The translations under genes were made by a program, and so were the position numbers. Of a DNA stretch of 64,000 nucleotides, positions 10,124 through 22,155 are shown one piece after another. The notes beneath the pieces are model-generated. The model was not told the origin of the DNA. It ran no database searches and was given only the letters and a program-made list of their open reading frames with translations. Position 1 is the first letter of the stretch; the number at the start of each line of letters is the position of its first letter. Source of the DNA: Marsupella aquatica (Eukaryota > Marchantiophyta); assembly GCA_973895155.1 (NCBI GenBank), contig OZ316891.1, positions 21,266,001 through 21,330,000 on the forward strand, in the 5' to 3' direction.

Positions 10124-11603
10124 TGGTGGACCTCGCCACCCAGCGCCCTCACCAATCCCAACACTCACGCCTAAGTGCCTCTGGTGCCCAAAACGCCTCC
10201 ACGGAATACCTCGAGCAAGCACCCTAGTGCCCCGTGCACTGCCAGCGGCCCCTCCCATACGAAGCCGCACTTGCTCTCTAACACGACCGCTACTCAACGG
10301 TCCTCCCTATCTGCACAAGCAACCAAGCACCTCGGTAAGTAACCCTTCAGGATCTAGAACTCGCCAAGTCTAGCATCTAACTCAAGCTCAACAGACGTTG
10401 GTAAATAGGTCAGCGATAGGTCCTCCCGATGCCATAAGCCGGAACCAGAACCCACGCCCACTGTTCGTCCAGAATAGCTCCTTCCTTGGGCGCAGCCCGG
10501 GTTCCCCCTCGTACCTATCCATCACCAACTGACCGCCCTGACCCCAGGACATGCTCATGGCCCAAATAGCGTAGCTTGTCCTAAAGCTTGTCCCAACACG
10601 TCGGGACCAAAATGGCCCCGACCCTGGAATCCACTCTCAGTTCACCTCACTGACGGTCTAGGGGTCAAACACTCTTGGGACTCAACCTCCACACCTACTT
10701 GGCCTTGCCTTCCCAATGCAAGCTCCCTTGGGAGACTGAATGCGGCTTGGTTGTTGTTCGGCAGGATTTGGCACGCGGGCGAGCTAACACCCGCAAACCC
10801 CTAGACCCCAAGGGACCCCCAGACCCAGCTGAGCTCAGAAGGACGTAGCCCTCCTCAAGAGCTTTCCAATCAAGAAGTCCTCCAGCGGACTTCCCGTTGG
10901 GAAGATATCACCATTTCTGTTGGGCGGTTTCCCTTAGTGTCGCGACCGCCGCGGCTCACGACTTCGGCTCGCCCTTAGCCCCCAGGGAGACACCATTCCC
11001 CTCATATATGCTTCTAGAGACCTGCCACCCTCGGACCAGCTTTGGTCCCTAAACATTTGGCCCCCAACCCGGATCCTATCACGCATAATGGGCGCGCCAC
11101 CAGCTGGCAACGCCCATAATTTTCTTGTTAGGCATCCACAAGCGGAGTGCCTTAGCCCGCTGTGATCGGGCCGACCCAGTGCTCATGCCTAGGCCCTCAG
11201 GTCTCATCACCACTCAAGGCCCCGGATCGGCCCAACCCGGATCGGGCCCTAACTTGCACCCCAAGCGTCCGTTGCCCATAGCGTCAACTCCATTGGCCTT
11301 GGGCCCAAGAAGAGCTCACACTCAAGCCCTGAGAACTCCAAGTCCATCCGGACGTTCGGACGGCCATCCTTGAGCCTGGCCCATTTCCCCTTGAACCGAC
11401 CAGTTATCAGCTAGTCCAAGTCCTTAGTGTGTGTCCCCAGCTTGGCTCCTTGCCTCGCTAGTGCCACGTCTCATTGCCCACAAGTCTCCCCATGCTAAGT
11501 CTTCCCCGAATGGCCTATCCGAGCCTGGACCATAAGGGAGCTCGGCGTCGGAGTCAACGACGCTGGAGCTAAGTGTTAAGGTAGTCGAGTTCCACGACTC
11601 CCA
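10124..11603 (-). repeat. 1.5-kb LTR-like repeat, copy B (inverted)
   Basis: The plus strand starts TGGTGGACCTCGCCACCC and ends GAGTTCCACGACTCCCA, the reverse complement of the ends of copy A. The whole span aligns by eye with copies A and C apart from substitutions and small indels. No internal coding sequence of a retrotransposon lies beside it, so it may be a solo LTR. No target duplication could be identified. The open frames at 10,011-10,373 and 11,125-11,373 belong to this repeat and are not genes. Confidence 0.65.
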
Positions 11604-14013
11604 CTCCCCGTTCCCTGGTCAAGCGAGGGAGAGCATATTGGTTAACTTGAGGATGGTGACAACCATCCCATAATGAGAAACTCACAAGATGTTCACCATT
11701 TGATCATTCCAAACTAGCCAGAGTTACTTTGGTTAATCAATGGTGGAAAATGGTGGAAATGTCATAATTTAGCACATCAAAATAGTGACAAAGTATCCAA
11801 TTTTATCCTTTTGGTGCCCCTCAAGCTTGCATTTGACCTAAGGCTGCAGTACACAACAAGAGCATACAAGAACTTTCAAATCAGGGTGGACTTATTTGGA
11901 GTATTTGTAGTAGTATAATCAATGCTGTGACAAGCTAAGTCCAAATATAAATACAAATACTTCTTCTACAAATATACAAATAAAGCTTCGTTGGCTTAGA
12001 AGGTAGTTGTGTCAGTGTATTTTTAAGCTTTTTTATTTTTAGCCGGTGTGGCGAATGTTTGCTTCTCTAAGGGAGGAGATTCTAGGAATATTCTCTGCCA
12101 GATTTTACTGAATTAAATGTTGACCGTTAGATATCACTAGATTTAAGGAGGACCCTTAGATTCTGGCTAATGGGGCCCATGACTTGGTGGAAGAGTGGCT
12201 AATGGTGTCAGAAAAATGTAGTGAATATTAGCCAAAAGTGGCCAAAGGTTTTTGGGGAGGTGGAATTTGGCTAAAATTTGCACTTAAAAAATACACAGAG
12301 TTGTGTCCCTATCTGTGATTATCTTCTCTGGAAAACTAATCAATGGCTAGCTTTGAGGTTTCTTTATTCTCAACTTTGACCTTCATTGATCGTAAGATTT
12401 TAACAAAGTATACCAGCATTGAAGTGAATACAAATAAAGCTTCTTCTCGGGCTTCTAGAGGCATGTGGCTATGAAAGCATTACAATTAATATGTGTTAGC
12501 TGGCTTGAAGTAACAACTTGTCAAATGTCCTTGTTCACAACTCTTCAGAACTTTCTTATCAGAACTCTAAGTGGATTGCATGAGTGTGATTCACCACCAA
12601 TCAAGCAAAACTTGCTTGTGCACCAAAGCTGACTAAGCCAACTTCATCATACAGATCATCTTTGTGCTTTTTACATTCACAATCAATACTTCTTAGTTCA
12701 TTTGTGTACCTTAGTAATATTGTATCTTAGGTAAATCACCTTAGAAAACATTTGTGTATCTAAAATTCAATGCTTCTTAGTAAATCTTAGTACCCATGAA
12801 GGCCAAAGTTGAGAATAAAACAAACACAAAGCTAGCCATTGATTAGTTTTCCCAAGAAGATAGTCACAAATTGGGAAGCACCTGCCTTCTAAGCCAATTT
12901 ACGTAAGCCGACCTCACCTAAGCCAACTGATGAGAGAAAACCTTGCCTAAGCCAAGTTGGAGCCTACCTCAAAATTTAGACCAACTTTGTCCATTTTTTA
13001 TATCATTTCTACTAGTCAAAAAAAGGTGTGAGTTTACTACGTGATAGTATGGACATAGCCTTATACTGTGGTAGAAGCTGAGTACTACTGAAGCTTGAAG
13101 TTGAGAAATAAAAATAGACAACGATATCCAATGATCAATTTGCTGCACTATACACAAATGTCTTGGAAGGTGATTTACCTAGATGACTGCACCTAAGCTA
13201 ACCTTAACTCAATGTGACCTAAGCAGATTTAACCTCAGCCAACCTTACCTAAGCCAAATTGACCTTAAGTGACGTTACCTACACCGAGTTTGAACTTAGA
13301 GCATGGTTGTGCATTTTTACTTAGTTTCATTTCTACTTGATTTAAAAGTTGAAAGATTTTAAAGCTCATGGAATAGACATGGTGATACATGCTGGTAAAA
13401 TCTTGGTACCAACGGAGCACATGGTCAAGAATTAAAAATAAGGCAAAGGTAGCCAACATTTGATTAGTTTGTCACAAATGACATAATTAAATGCTTTCTA
13501 AGTTAATTTGATCTAGGCAGATCCAACCTGAGCCGACCTCACCTAAGCTGATCTGACCTAAGCTGTTCATGCAAATGCTTGTGCTCTTGTTTGTTTGGGT
13601 TTGAGTGGTCTTTGCCCTCTTTCCCCCTCTATTCTGTAAACATATTTCCTGAGACAAAACTGAAAACAATTCAATCAATCTATGCATTAATGTGGCTTGG
13701 AAAAATCAGTAACAATTAAACCTAATAAATCTTTCCATGATATGTGAAGGGTTGTGAAGTGAACATTTGTGATTTCTCACTCGACCAATAATACTGTCAA
13801 TGTCCTTCTGCTTATAAATGGACATCCTTATCGGTAGTTATGTTGAGATAAAATTGGACAACATGTTGTCACATGGAAGTAGTGTACAAAATATATCTAT
13901 CTTGACATAGACATTTTTGGTTCACCCAGTTTAGGGTGCGTACATGACCAAAAGAAAAAATTCATTATACATTAACACCATACAATGGCCATACATTGGC
14001 AAGTCACAAGTAG
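11604..14013. repeat. Field of diverged repeats with CCTAAGCC-like words
   Basis: No gene is seen. Between about 12,880 and 13,560 the words ACCTAAGCC and CTAAGCCAA recur many times with variation, separated by 100-200-bp segments that resemble one another (for example 12,980-13,150 and 13,310-13,440). A segment at about 12,306-12,390 (GGCTAGCTTTGAGG...) is repeated inverted at 12,797-12,878. A weaker third copy lies near 13,410-13,470. The pattern is that of a decayed tandem or foldback element. Confidence 0.6.
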
Positions 14014-15847
14014 TGGTGGACCTTGCCACCCAGCGCCTTCACCAATCCCATCACTCACACCTAAGTGCCCTTGGTGCCCGAACGCCTCCACGGAATACCT
14101 CGAGCAAGCACCCTAGTGCCCCTTGCACCACCCGCGACCCCTCCCATATGAAGCCGCACTTGCTCACCTACACGACCGCTACTCAACGGTCCTCACTGTC
14201 TGCACAAGCAACCAAGCACCTCGGTAAGTAACCCTCCAGGATCTAGAACTCGTCCAGTCTAGCATCCTAACTCAAGCTCAACAGACGTTGGTAAATAGGT
14301 CAGCGATAGGTCCTCCCGATGCCATAAGCCGGAACCAGAACCCATGTCCACTCTTCGTCCAGAACAACTCCTTCCTTGGGCGCGGCCCGGGCTCCCCCTC
14401 GTACCTATCCATCACCAACTGACCGCCCTGACCCCAGGACATGCTCATGGCCCATATAGCGTAGCTTGTCCTAAAGCTTGTCCCAACACGCCAGGACCAG
14501 AACGGCCGAGACTATAGCAACCAACTCCCGGTTTGCCCCACTGATGGTCTAGGGGCCAAGCACCTTTGGAACTCAGCCTCCACACCTACTTGGCCTTGCC
14601 GCACCAACGCAAGCTCCCTTGGGAGACTGAACGCGGCTTGGCTGCTGTTCTGCAGGATTTGGCAAGCGGGAGAGCTAACACCCGCAAACCACGAGAACCC
14701 CTGGCACCCCCAGACCCAGCTGAGCTCAAAAGGGCGTAGCCCTCCTCAAGAGCTTTCCAACGCACCCAAGAAGTCCTCTAACGGACTTCCCGTTGGGAAG
14801 ATATTGTCATTTATGTTTGGCGGTTTCCCTTAGTGTCGCGATCACCGCGGCTCACGACTTCGGCTCGCCCTTAGCCCCCAAGGAGACACCACTCCCCTCA
14901 TATATGCTTCTGGAGACCTGCCAACCCCGAACCAGATTTGGTCCCTAAACATTTGGCCCCCAACCCGGATCCTATCTCGCATAACGGGCGCGCCACCAAC
15001 TGGCAACGCCCATAACTTTCCTATTAGGCATCCGCAAGCGGAGTGCCTTAGCCCGTTGTGATCGGGCTGACCAGTGCTCATGCCTAGGCCCTGAGGTCTG
15101 ATCGCCGCTCGAGGTCCTCGACCGGCCCAACCCGGATCGGGCCATAACTTGCGCCCCAAGCGTGTTAGATATTGCTCTAGTCTTGTGACTCATGAGCTAA
15201 CTACAGTTAGGCTAACTCGGGTTAGGACTTAGCTAATGTTAGCGGTAGTGCTATTGTGCATATAGCCAGGGCTGATGCCAGACCCTGGTGGAACTTAGGC
15301 TCATTGTTACGGAGCTAGTTGAGAGATAGGAAGAGCTTGTGCTGTGGATGCTTGGTATGGCCGGTCGGCCTAGAGTGCAGTAAAGCTCTTGTGTGTTCCC
15401 GTGGACGTAGCCTCATGTGGAGGTGAACCACGTATCTCTCTGTGTCGACTCTTGTGCGTTGGATGGTTCATGGGCTTGCCGTTGCGAATGTCGTCTATGC
15501 TCAACAAAGCGTCCGTTGCCCATGGCGTCAACTCCATTGGCCTTGGGCCCAAGAGGAGCTCACACTGAATCCCCCAGAACTCAAAGTCCATCCGGAGATT
15601 CGGACGGCCATCCTTGAGCCCGGCCCATTTCCCCTTGACTCGACCAGCTATCAGCTAGTCCAAGTCCTTGGTGTGTGTCCCCAGCTTGGCTCCTTGCCTC
15701 GCTAGTGCCACGTCTCATTGACCACAAGTCTCCCCATGCTAAGTCCTCCCCGGATGGCCTATCCGCGCCTGGACCATAAGGGAGCTCGGCGTCAGAGTCA
15801 GCGACGCACGGAGCTAAGTGTTAAGGTGGTCGAGTTCCAACGACTCA
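14014..15847 (-). repeat. 1.5-kb LTR-like repeat, copy C, split by a solo copia LTR
   Basis: This copy starts TGGTGGACCTTGCCACCC and ends GAGTTCCAACGACTCA, in the same orientation as copy B. It is split at 15,158-15,511 by a copia LTR and its target duplication. Without that insertion it is about 1,485 bp, matching copies A and B. The interrupted motif GCCCCAAGCGTCCGTTGCCC is continuous in copy B (near 11,260-11,280) and shows where the insertion occurred. Confidence 0.7.
15163..15506 (+). mobile_element. Solo LTR of the copia family (344 bp) with 5-bp target duplication
   Basis: The sequence runs from TGTTAGATATTGCTCTAG to CTATGCTCAACA and matches the 3' LTR at 8,552-8,894. It is flanked by AAGCG at 15,158-15,162 and AAGCG at 15,507-15,511, a 5-bp target-site duplication. 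No internal domain is present. Such structures form when recombination between the two LTRs of a full element removes the interior. Confidence 0.95.
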
Positions 15848-17400
15848 AGCTGAGCTCCATGACACAATTATACTCTTCTCTCTTTCTAGTCTCCAACTCT
15901 CGACCATTGATCTCTCGTGTGAGCACAATAAAGTGTTCCTCCAAGGTATAGGCCCAACCCTCTCCACTAGTCTAACCTCAGCAGCAGCTAACCATGATTA
16001 AGTTGTGCTCCAGTTAACCTATTTAACCACTTGCTAGAGTTAAAGTATCAACAAGTTGTTAACCCTTGCTACTCTCAACAATGTTATAATGGATGGAGCA
16101 CTTGTAAGAAAGAACGCACACCCTATACCTCCCCCACTTAACCCTAAACCTACGCCCCTTTCCCCTTACCACATCAAGCAACTTTCCTAATTTGTTGGCA
16201 CCAAACAAATTTTGCCTTTTGGTAGAGTCCAATTGAAAGAAAATTGGTTGGAAAATTAATGCTGAATGTTACTCTAACAAATCCTAACTAGATCCACATA
16301 CGGGTTAGAAACTGTTTAATGAGCTGGAGTAAAAGGGCACTAACAGGGATTAAACTTGAAATCAGATTCTCCCGGGGGTTCTCCTTATTTTTAAAATGAT
16401 TTTGTAGCTGACGTGGAAACCTCCATTGAGCAACCTGTGCAACTACTGTAGCCTGGAGGCAGGGAAACACTTGTTTATTTATATATTGTATTTTAAATAT
16501 AATTCTACAACTACTACAAGCACCTCAGGCACAATACATATTAAACCTGCCCTAGACTGTTTTGGAATGAAACCCATGTGACGTGCAACAGCACAACTCA
16601 AGCAGAGTCTAGTAGACTTGAGAATTCTTATCTTTAAATAAGGGCAAAGTAGACTACTATCTCTCAACAAGCATGATGAGGGAGGACTTTTTCTTGGTTA
16701 TTTTAGGGGGTACCTGCAACTGCCATGATAGCGGTATATAAAAATATAAGTAATAAAGTGCAAACAAAAGGTGTGGGTTTGCAGTCAAGAGTAGACTGAA
16801 GCCATGACAAAAGATGGCAGTTGACAATAAAGCTATCCGTAATGTAGTGAAATGATGGCAGAGTTAGGAAAATCTTGGGTGAGTTGAGTTAAACTAACTA
16901 CGGTTAAGAAAATGGGGTTGAAAATTTTAGGGCTCCACTGCAAATATTTTCAACCTTGATTTTCAGCGGAAAAAAATTTTCACTGATAGTCCTGTGTGCT
17001 GCGCGCTGCTTGCTGCAACTTCTTCCAGCCAAATCGCTGTGTGCACCCGATCGCCATCTTCTATCTCGAGAGGCTGCAAGGGAGACTGGACCAAGCAACA
17101 TTGTTGAAGGCATGGTCAGGAGGAGCTGCCAGGTTTTCTTTCTATTCATTTGAAGTCATTTGCAAGCTGCATCTCGCTGTATTAGGGATTCTTGTTGGGC
17201 TCTTTAGGGTAGCGCACAATTATGTTGATTTGTTCAATCCATTTCCGTTGTGCAGATTGGATGCAACTTGAAAAAAATAGGAGTTTCCAAGTGGACCGCA
17301 AGTACAAATGGGAGTTGAGGCAGTGCAACAACAGAAGCCCAAGTTTTCTGGTAAGTTGAAGGAATGAATGGAAAAAATTGATGCTTCTAGTCGGGTTCTA
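15848..17400. other. Intergenic, no gene recognised
   Basis: No coding sequence is recognised. The short frames at 16,956-17,271 have no known motif. A GGGTTGAAAATTTTAGGG segment near 16,916 could be the outer part of the Harbinger region but no inverted partner was found. Confidence 0.35.
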
Positions 17401-17416
17401 ATGTGATTGGTGATCA

Positions 17417-18351
17417 ATGCTTCTTTACTCGATGGATGTACTCTGTTCTGCACTGGCAAAGTGTAAAGCAATTCTTGAACATAGTAGACGATTGGAGAGT
17501 CCTCCCAAGTTTCCAGTCCAGGAGATTTCAGCAGTTCAACCTTCCAATTGTGGGAGCTCGACATCAGATGGAGAAGATTCAGTCTCAGATGACCAGTTGG
17601 GTGCCCAAGAAATGAGTCATGAAGATTTGGCTGAATTGCCAAAAGGTAAGGGAAAGGCAAAGAGCAGAGTCGTGCCTAGGACAGGAAAGAAGTTGAGTAA
17701 AGAAATACCAATTGAGAAGTTGACCCGCCAGCTTGTGGATGATGACCATGTGGGTAAGCTGGTCCGCTGTTACAGGAAGCACTTGACAGCCGTTAGCAAG
17801 GGACGGAAGAAGAAGATAAACAGATGATTCCTAATACAGTTTGGCTGGAGGTCTATTATGACTACAAGACGGATTTTCCAACATCAGTTTTCCAGAAAGA
17901 GAGTTTGAAGGAGCACTTACAAACTGCCCTTAAGGAGATGTCATCAGGGGTGACTAATCCAGAGAATGGGGACGGTACACAACCACAGGATGTGAATATT
18001 ATGCAGGAGCTCATGGAAACAGAAGCCTCTAAAACCAGAAATGTCTTGAGGACTAGGAACGGAGCATTTTTGAAGAGCACATCAAGTTCTGGACAAGGAA
18101 CCAGTGCATGGCCTGCTGTTTCTCATCCACAAGATCCCCCTCGGCCAGGGCGCCACAACTTCAGAAAGATAGTCCAACCCAGGCAAAGGCTGTCAATGGA
18201 AAACTCCCAACCAAAAGCCAACAACTTAAAATGGCAGGGGACAACAAGTGAGTTTAAGGGGATGAAGGAGGACTTCCAGGGAGACAGTTTAGCGAAAAGA
18301 AAGCTAGATGAGGCAAGGGTGGACATCTTGAGGGACAAGCAAATATACTAG
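17417..18351 (+). CDS. Unrecognised ORF pair, candidate PIF/Harbinger ORF1
   Basis: I do not recognise a named family. Two frames run together: 17,417-17,827 (about 136 codons) ends in a TGA that overlaps the ATG of the next frame (17,824-18,351, 175 codons), so they are either two pieces of one broken or spliced gene or a chance overlap. The first piece is lysine-rich (GKGKAKSRVVPRTGKKL, SKGRKKKINR) and has an EKLTRQLVDDDHVGKLV segment. The second has NTVWLEVYYDYKTDFPTS and a polar C-terminus. It lies about 500 bp from, and converges on, the Harbinger transposase remnant. PIF/Harbinger elements carry a second gene for a DNA-binding partner, so an ORF1 role is plausible but inferred from position. 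It could also be host sequence. Confidence 0.4.
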
Positions 18352-18841
18352 ACCAGCAGAATGTTTTGGCCAAAATCCAGCTATTGAAGGAGCAAAAGGC
18401 ACTGGACCTGATATCAGAAGATGAATTTAAGGCTAAATGCAGAGCTGCATTTGGGATGTAGATTCAGGCTTTGTATTACAAGCAGTAGTGGTGCCAAGTA
18501 GTATTAGTAGGACAAGATTTGTAGTTCTCTAGAGAACAAGAGATGCTCCCAAATTTAGAGTGAGATAGGATTGTAACGTACTGATATGAATCTGAAATAT
18601 AATTTTTGAGTTGTGCACTAGATGCATCCAAATTTTGAATTGGAAACTAAGTGTTTTTTGTTGTTCAATTCAAAATGTCTCCAACACTCTGTCCACCTCA
18701 CACCCATTTATTTAGCATGGGAAACTGAAGACTTGTCAAAAACAAGTTACCTTTATTTCAAAATGGGCTTCACAAATGATGAAACAATTACATTTGTGTC
18801 ACGATAAAATAGGGTTGCTCTGGTATACAGAGCCTGAAAAA

Positions 18842-20075
18842 CTAAGAATCTCCAACCCAACCATGGTTCTCTCTTCTAACTTCATGAGGACCTTCAAATC
18901 GTGCTTGCATATCCATCCTTCTACAATGAATGGAATTTTTCATGATTGCACAGGCCCTGAATGAGGTTGCAAACTTAGGTCTGTGAAGGTCAAACCTTTT
19001 CATCATCCTTTTCATCATCTGCCTCCATTTTTGCTTCACGCCCCAATGACCCACTCAACCCGTACTCTGTACCCAACATGCATCTGATTAAATAACTTCA
19101 TGGTCCTGTCGGTAAATGCAATGTCCTGATCTCAGTTTTACTAAATCCTCTCATCACAAACTTTTCCATTCCTGTGTAACCAGAGTCGCCTAAGAGACAT
19201 TCACAGTATCCAGGCACATTCTTGAATAGTTGTCTCCAGTTGCCTTCCATCCATGAATGCTTGAGTATAGTAACATCATGGTAAAACCCTGGGTAGCCTC
19301 CATCCACAAACCTGAACAGTCCATCATGATCAACCACAACAGTTGAGTTCATGCAGTACATCTTCTTCCGCCCCTAGAACCACTTCTTATGCTTAGGATT
19401 CTCAAATGGTCTCGTGACTCTCACCAATGTTCCGTCCACAAACCCAATGCAACCAGGGAGTTGGGGAATGCGGGTACATAAGACCCTTCTCTCGTCTTTG
19501 TTTGGCCATGAAATTTCTTGTCCAAGTGCTTCATTTACACAACTTGCAATGAAGATGGAATTGTCACATAAGGCTGACCTAGCCCAGATCCAGATGGAAG
19601 CATCTAAGTAGATTATATTGTCATGCTTTGTGTACATGACATAGGCAAGCACTCTCTGTTCAGCTATCAATTTGCAGGGACGACCTGAAGCTATGTGAGA
19701 TGTTCCTGTGGTTCTAGCATTAGCCTGAATGATGGGACATACAAAACCACAAAATTCATGGAATTCCTCAACTGTAAAACTAGTCAACTCTTTGAAACTG
19801 GGTTTGAAATGTGATGGATTCTGGATTGTTCTACCTAGTACATCATTAGCTGGCATGTGGCTGATCAGTGTGGATTGGCTTCCTCGTGTCATCTCAATTG
19901 ACTGAAAGCACTCAAGCATGCTTACATATGCAACAAGAGCCCTGCCTACAATCATAAGCATGTGCTGCAGCAAGTTCTCGCGTGCTGCATTCTCCTCATC
20001 ATCGCTGCTGCCCTCAATACTATCTACGTCTGAAAAAACAATGTCACCATCACCTCCATGGTTGTCAGCATCCAT
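18842..20075 (-). pseudogene. PIF/Harbinger DDE transposase (HARBI1/ALP1-like), broken
   Basis: From ATG at 20075 the frame reads MDADNHGGDGD, then LTSFTVEEFHEFCGFV, GRPCKLIAEQRVLAYVMY and QLPGCIGFVDGTLVRV. It continues past a TAG at 19374 with MYCMNSTVVVDHDGLF, GGYPGFYHDVTILKHS and LLGDSGYTG. Catalytic acids fit the DDE_Tnp_4 pattern: D in VDGT, D in GDSGY and E in VRVEWVIG. One stop (19,374) and two frameshifts (near 19,120 and 19,040) disrupt it. The final frame has KQKWRQMMKRMMKRFDLHR and IMKNSIHCRR. The enzyme would cut and paste its element at 3-bp targets. Terminal inverted repeats were not found. A domesticated host gene of the ALP1 type is the alternative, but the lesions argue against function. 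Confidence 0.85.
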
Positions 20076-21603
20076 CCCTAAGGTTCCGCTTGTTCTATCT
20101 CACCGCTGAATCTCTTGGTCTCGATCTGAATGCAATGCACATGAAGCTGCAAGCCCTAGTTGCTGTCTAAGCTAGTCGACTATAGTGGAAACTCCGTGAT
20201 GGCTGCCTCGATCAGTTCCTCCCATGTTATCAGCTCTACATTGTAAGGTCTTAATCGGTCAATCCCAAGAACAGAGCACACAAATAGTGCCCGACCCAAA
20301 CGCACGGAAACTGCGACTCGTGTCCTTGGTTCACTAACTCGACCATCTTTTAAAAACTCACCTAAATATGGGTGACTTTGCAGATATCAACAATTCACCC
20401 ATGGTCTTAAAAAATCAACGATGAAAAGAAGGGTGACTTTATGGATATATCTAATGCTGCCATTGCTTTTTTTGTATTCATAAAAATGTAATGATTTTGT
20501 ATATGGATCACAAGTTCACCAAGGTAGGGGAACATATACGGAAATAGTGGAATTTGTAAATACAAGAAAATTATGGCAGTTTTATAAATTCAAACATCTT
20601 TAGTGACAATATACTTAAAAAAATGTAAAAGAGTTTTACATCCTTGCCAGTATCTCCTTTAGGATGCTCTTTTGACATGCTCTATTTTACATCATCTACA
20701 TTTATGTCCCAAGGAACGACAATCAAACTTGTTTGAAAAAGGGAGAACCTAAAAGGATTATGATCTAAAGGGTGACATGCAATTACCTGTGCACCCTTGA
20801 CTCCAATTTTGGGTGACCAAAGCAAAATCCAGGCATATGGTCTATAAAAAATGTATCTAATAAAGTGGGATAGAAAGCTAAGATAAGGGCTTAGAATCTT
20901 GAGTGAAGTCTCATCACCTATTTACGAGCCTATCCACATCTTAAACTCCACATCTTAAACATGACTTGTAAATCCCATGTGCACCTTGACCCCAATTTTG
21001 GGGTGACCTAATCAAACTTATCAGCGCACACAGTTTGTGTGGCTGTTGTGTGGCTGTTGTGTGGCTGTTTGTGGATGCTCACCTAGAATTCTAAAATCCA
21101 CGAGGGCAGGTATTGTGCGGGGTGCGTCGGTGCCTACAACACAAAAGTCATCAGAACAAATCACGAGGTGGGAATAGGTGTGGAAAGTGTCCAACCATTA
21201 AAATAATGGGATATGTCGGTTGAGCCTGGCAGCATAATGCCTCCATCGATGCCTGGCTAAAGGATAGGTCTCCAGTTTGTGGAAAGCTTTGAACGGTTGA
21301 CCGCAAAGTACTGGAGTGTGAAAGACTGAAAGTTAAAGTGCCTTGGCTGGAGGGAAGACTATTTATTTCTCCTGTATAAAGATTGTTGACCTGGATGGCT
21401 GGATTTGGAGACTAAACGGTGTACTTAATGGTATGATTTGTTTTTAATATTCTTCAATGCCTTTTCATATTTGAATTATATTATTTTACTGTCTAAGTGC
21501 AGGCTCTCGGGCACACACCCCAAGCTTGTAGTTCATCATAAGTGCATGTTACAATGGTTCATATGTGTATGTTACAATTTTCAATAATTACACTGTTCAC
21601 ATT

Positions 21604-21679
21604 ATTTAGTGTGACTAACACTAATTCGAGAACACCCATTTTCAGAGTCTACTCGTGAATTAATGTTAGTCACACTAAT
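21604..21679. repeat. Imperfect inverted repeat, 27-bp arms
   Basis: ATTTAGTGTGACTAACACTA at the left pairs with the reverse complement of the right arm ending TTAGTCACACTAAT. The arms are about 27 bp with a few mismatches and enclose about 21 nt. It could fold as a hairpin in either DNA or RNA. The words GTGTTACTTTGGACT recur nearby at about 21,780 and 21,870. Confidence 0.7.
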
Positions 21680-21954
21680 TTTGTACTAACACTATTTTGG
21701 CGCACATGAAATAATGTTACTCTGGTCTTAAGAGTGGAAAAATAGAAAGAAAAAACTATTTGGAAAAATACACTACAATTAGTGTTACTTTGGACTAAAT
21801 TTCATCCATTTTTAACAAGCAATTTAAACTAAAGTGAACAAAATCTGTTCTGAAAACCGACAAAAATGAGTGTTACTTGGACTCAAAATCATTTCTACCA
21901 AAAAATTTGTACACTAACTACGGTGAACAGTGTACATATTACATATGAAACAGC

Positions 21955-22155
21955 TTATGCATTTCCACAAATGTCTTGTCAGGTCATACACATTTATTTA
22001 TCATATCCAAAACAAGATTCAACTGAATAAGTGCATGAACCTAAAATTATGAAAGAGCTTAATATGCACTTCCACAAATGTCTTGTCCGGTCATACAGAT
22101 CTACTTATCATATCCAAAACAAGATTCAACTGAATAAGTGCATGAACCTAAAATG
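21955..22155. repeat. Direct tandem duplication, about 100 bp unit
   Basis: Two adjacent copies share CTTCCACAAATGTCTTGTC, TATCCAAAACAAGATTCAAC and GAATAAGTGCATGAACC, with small differences in between. Confidence 0.85.
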
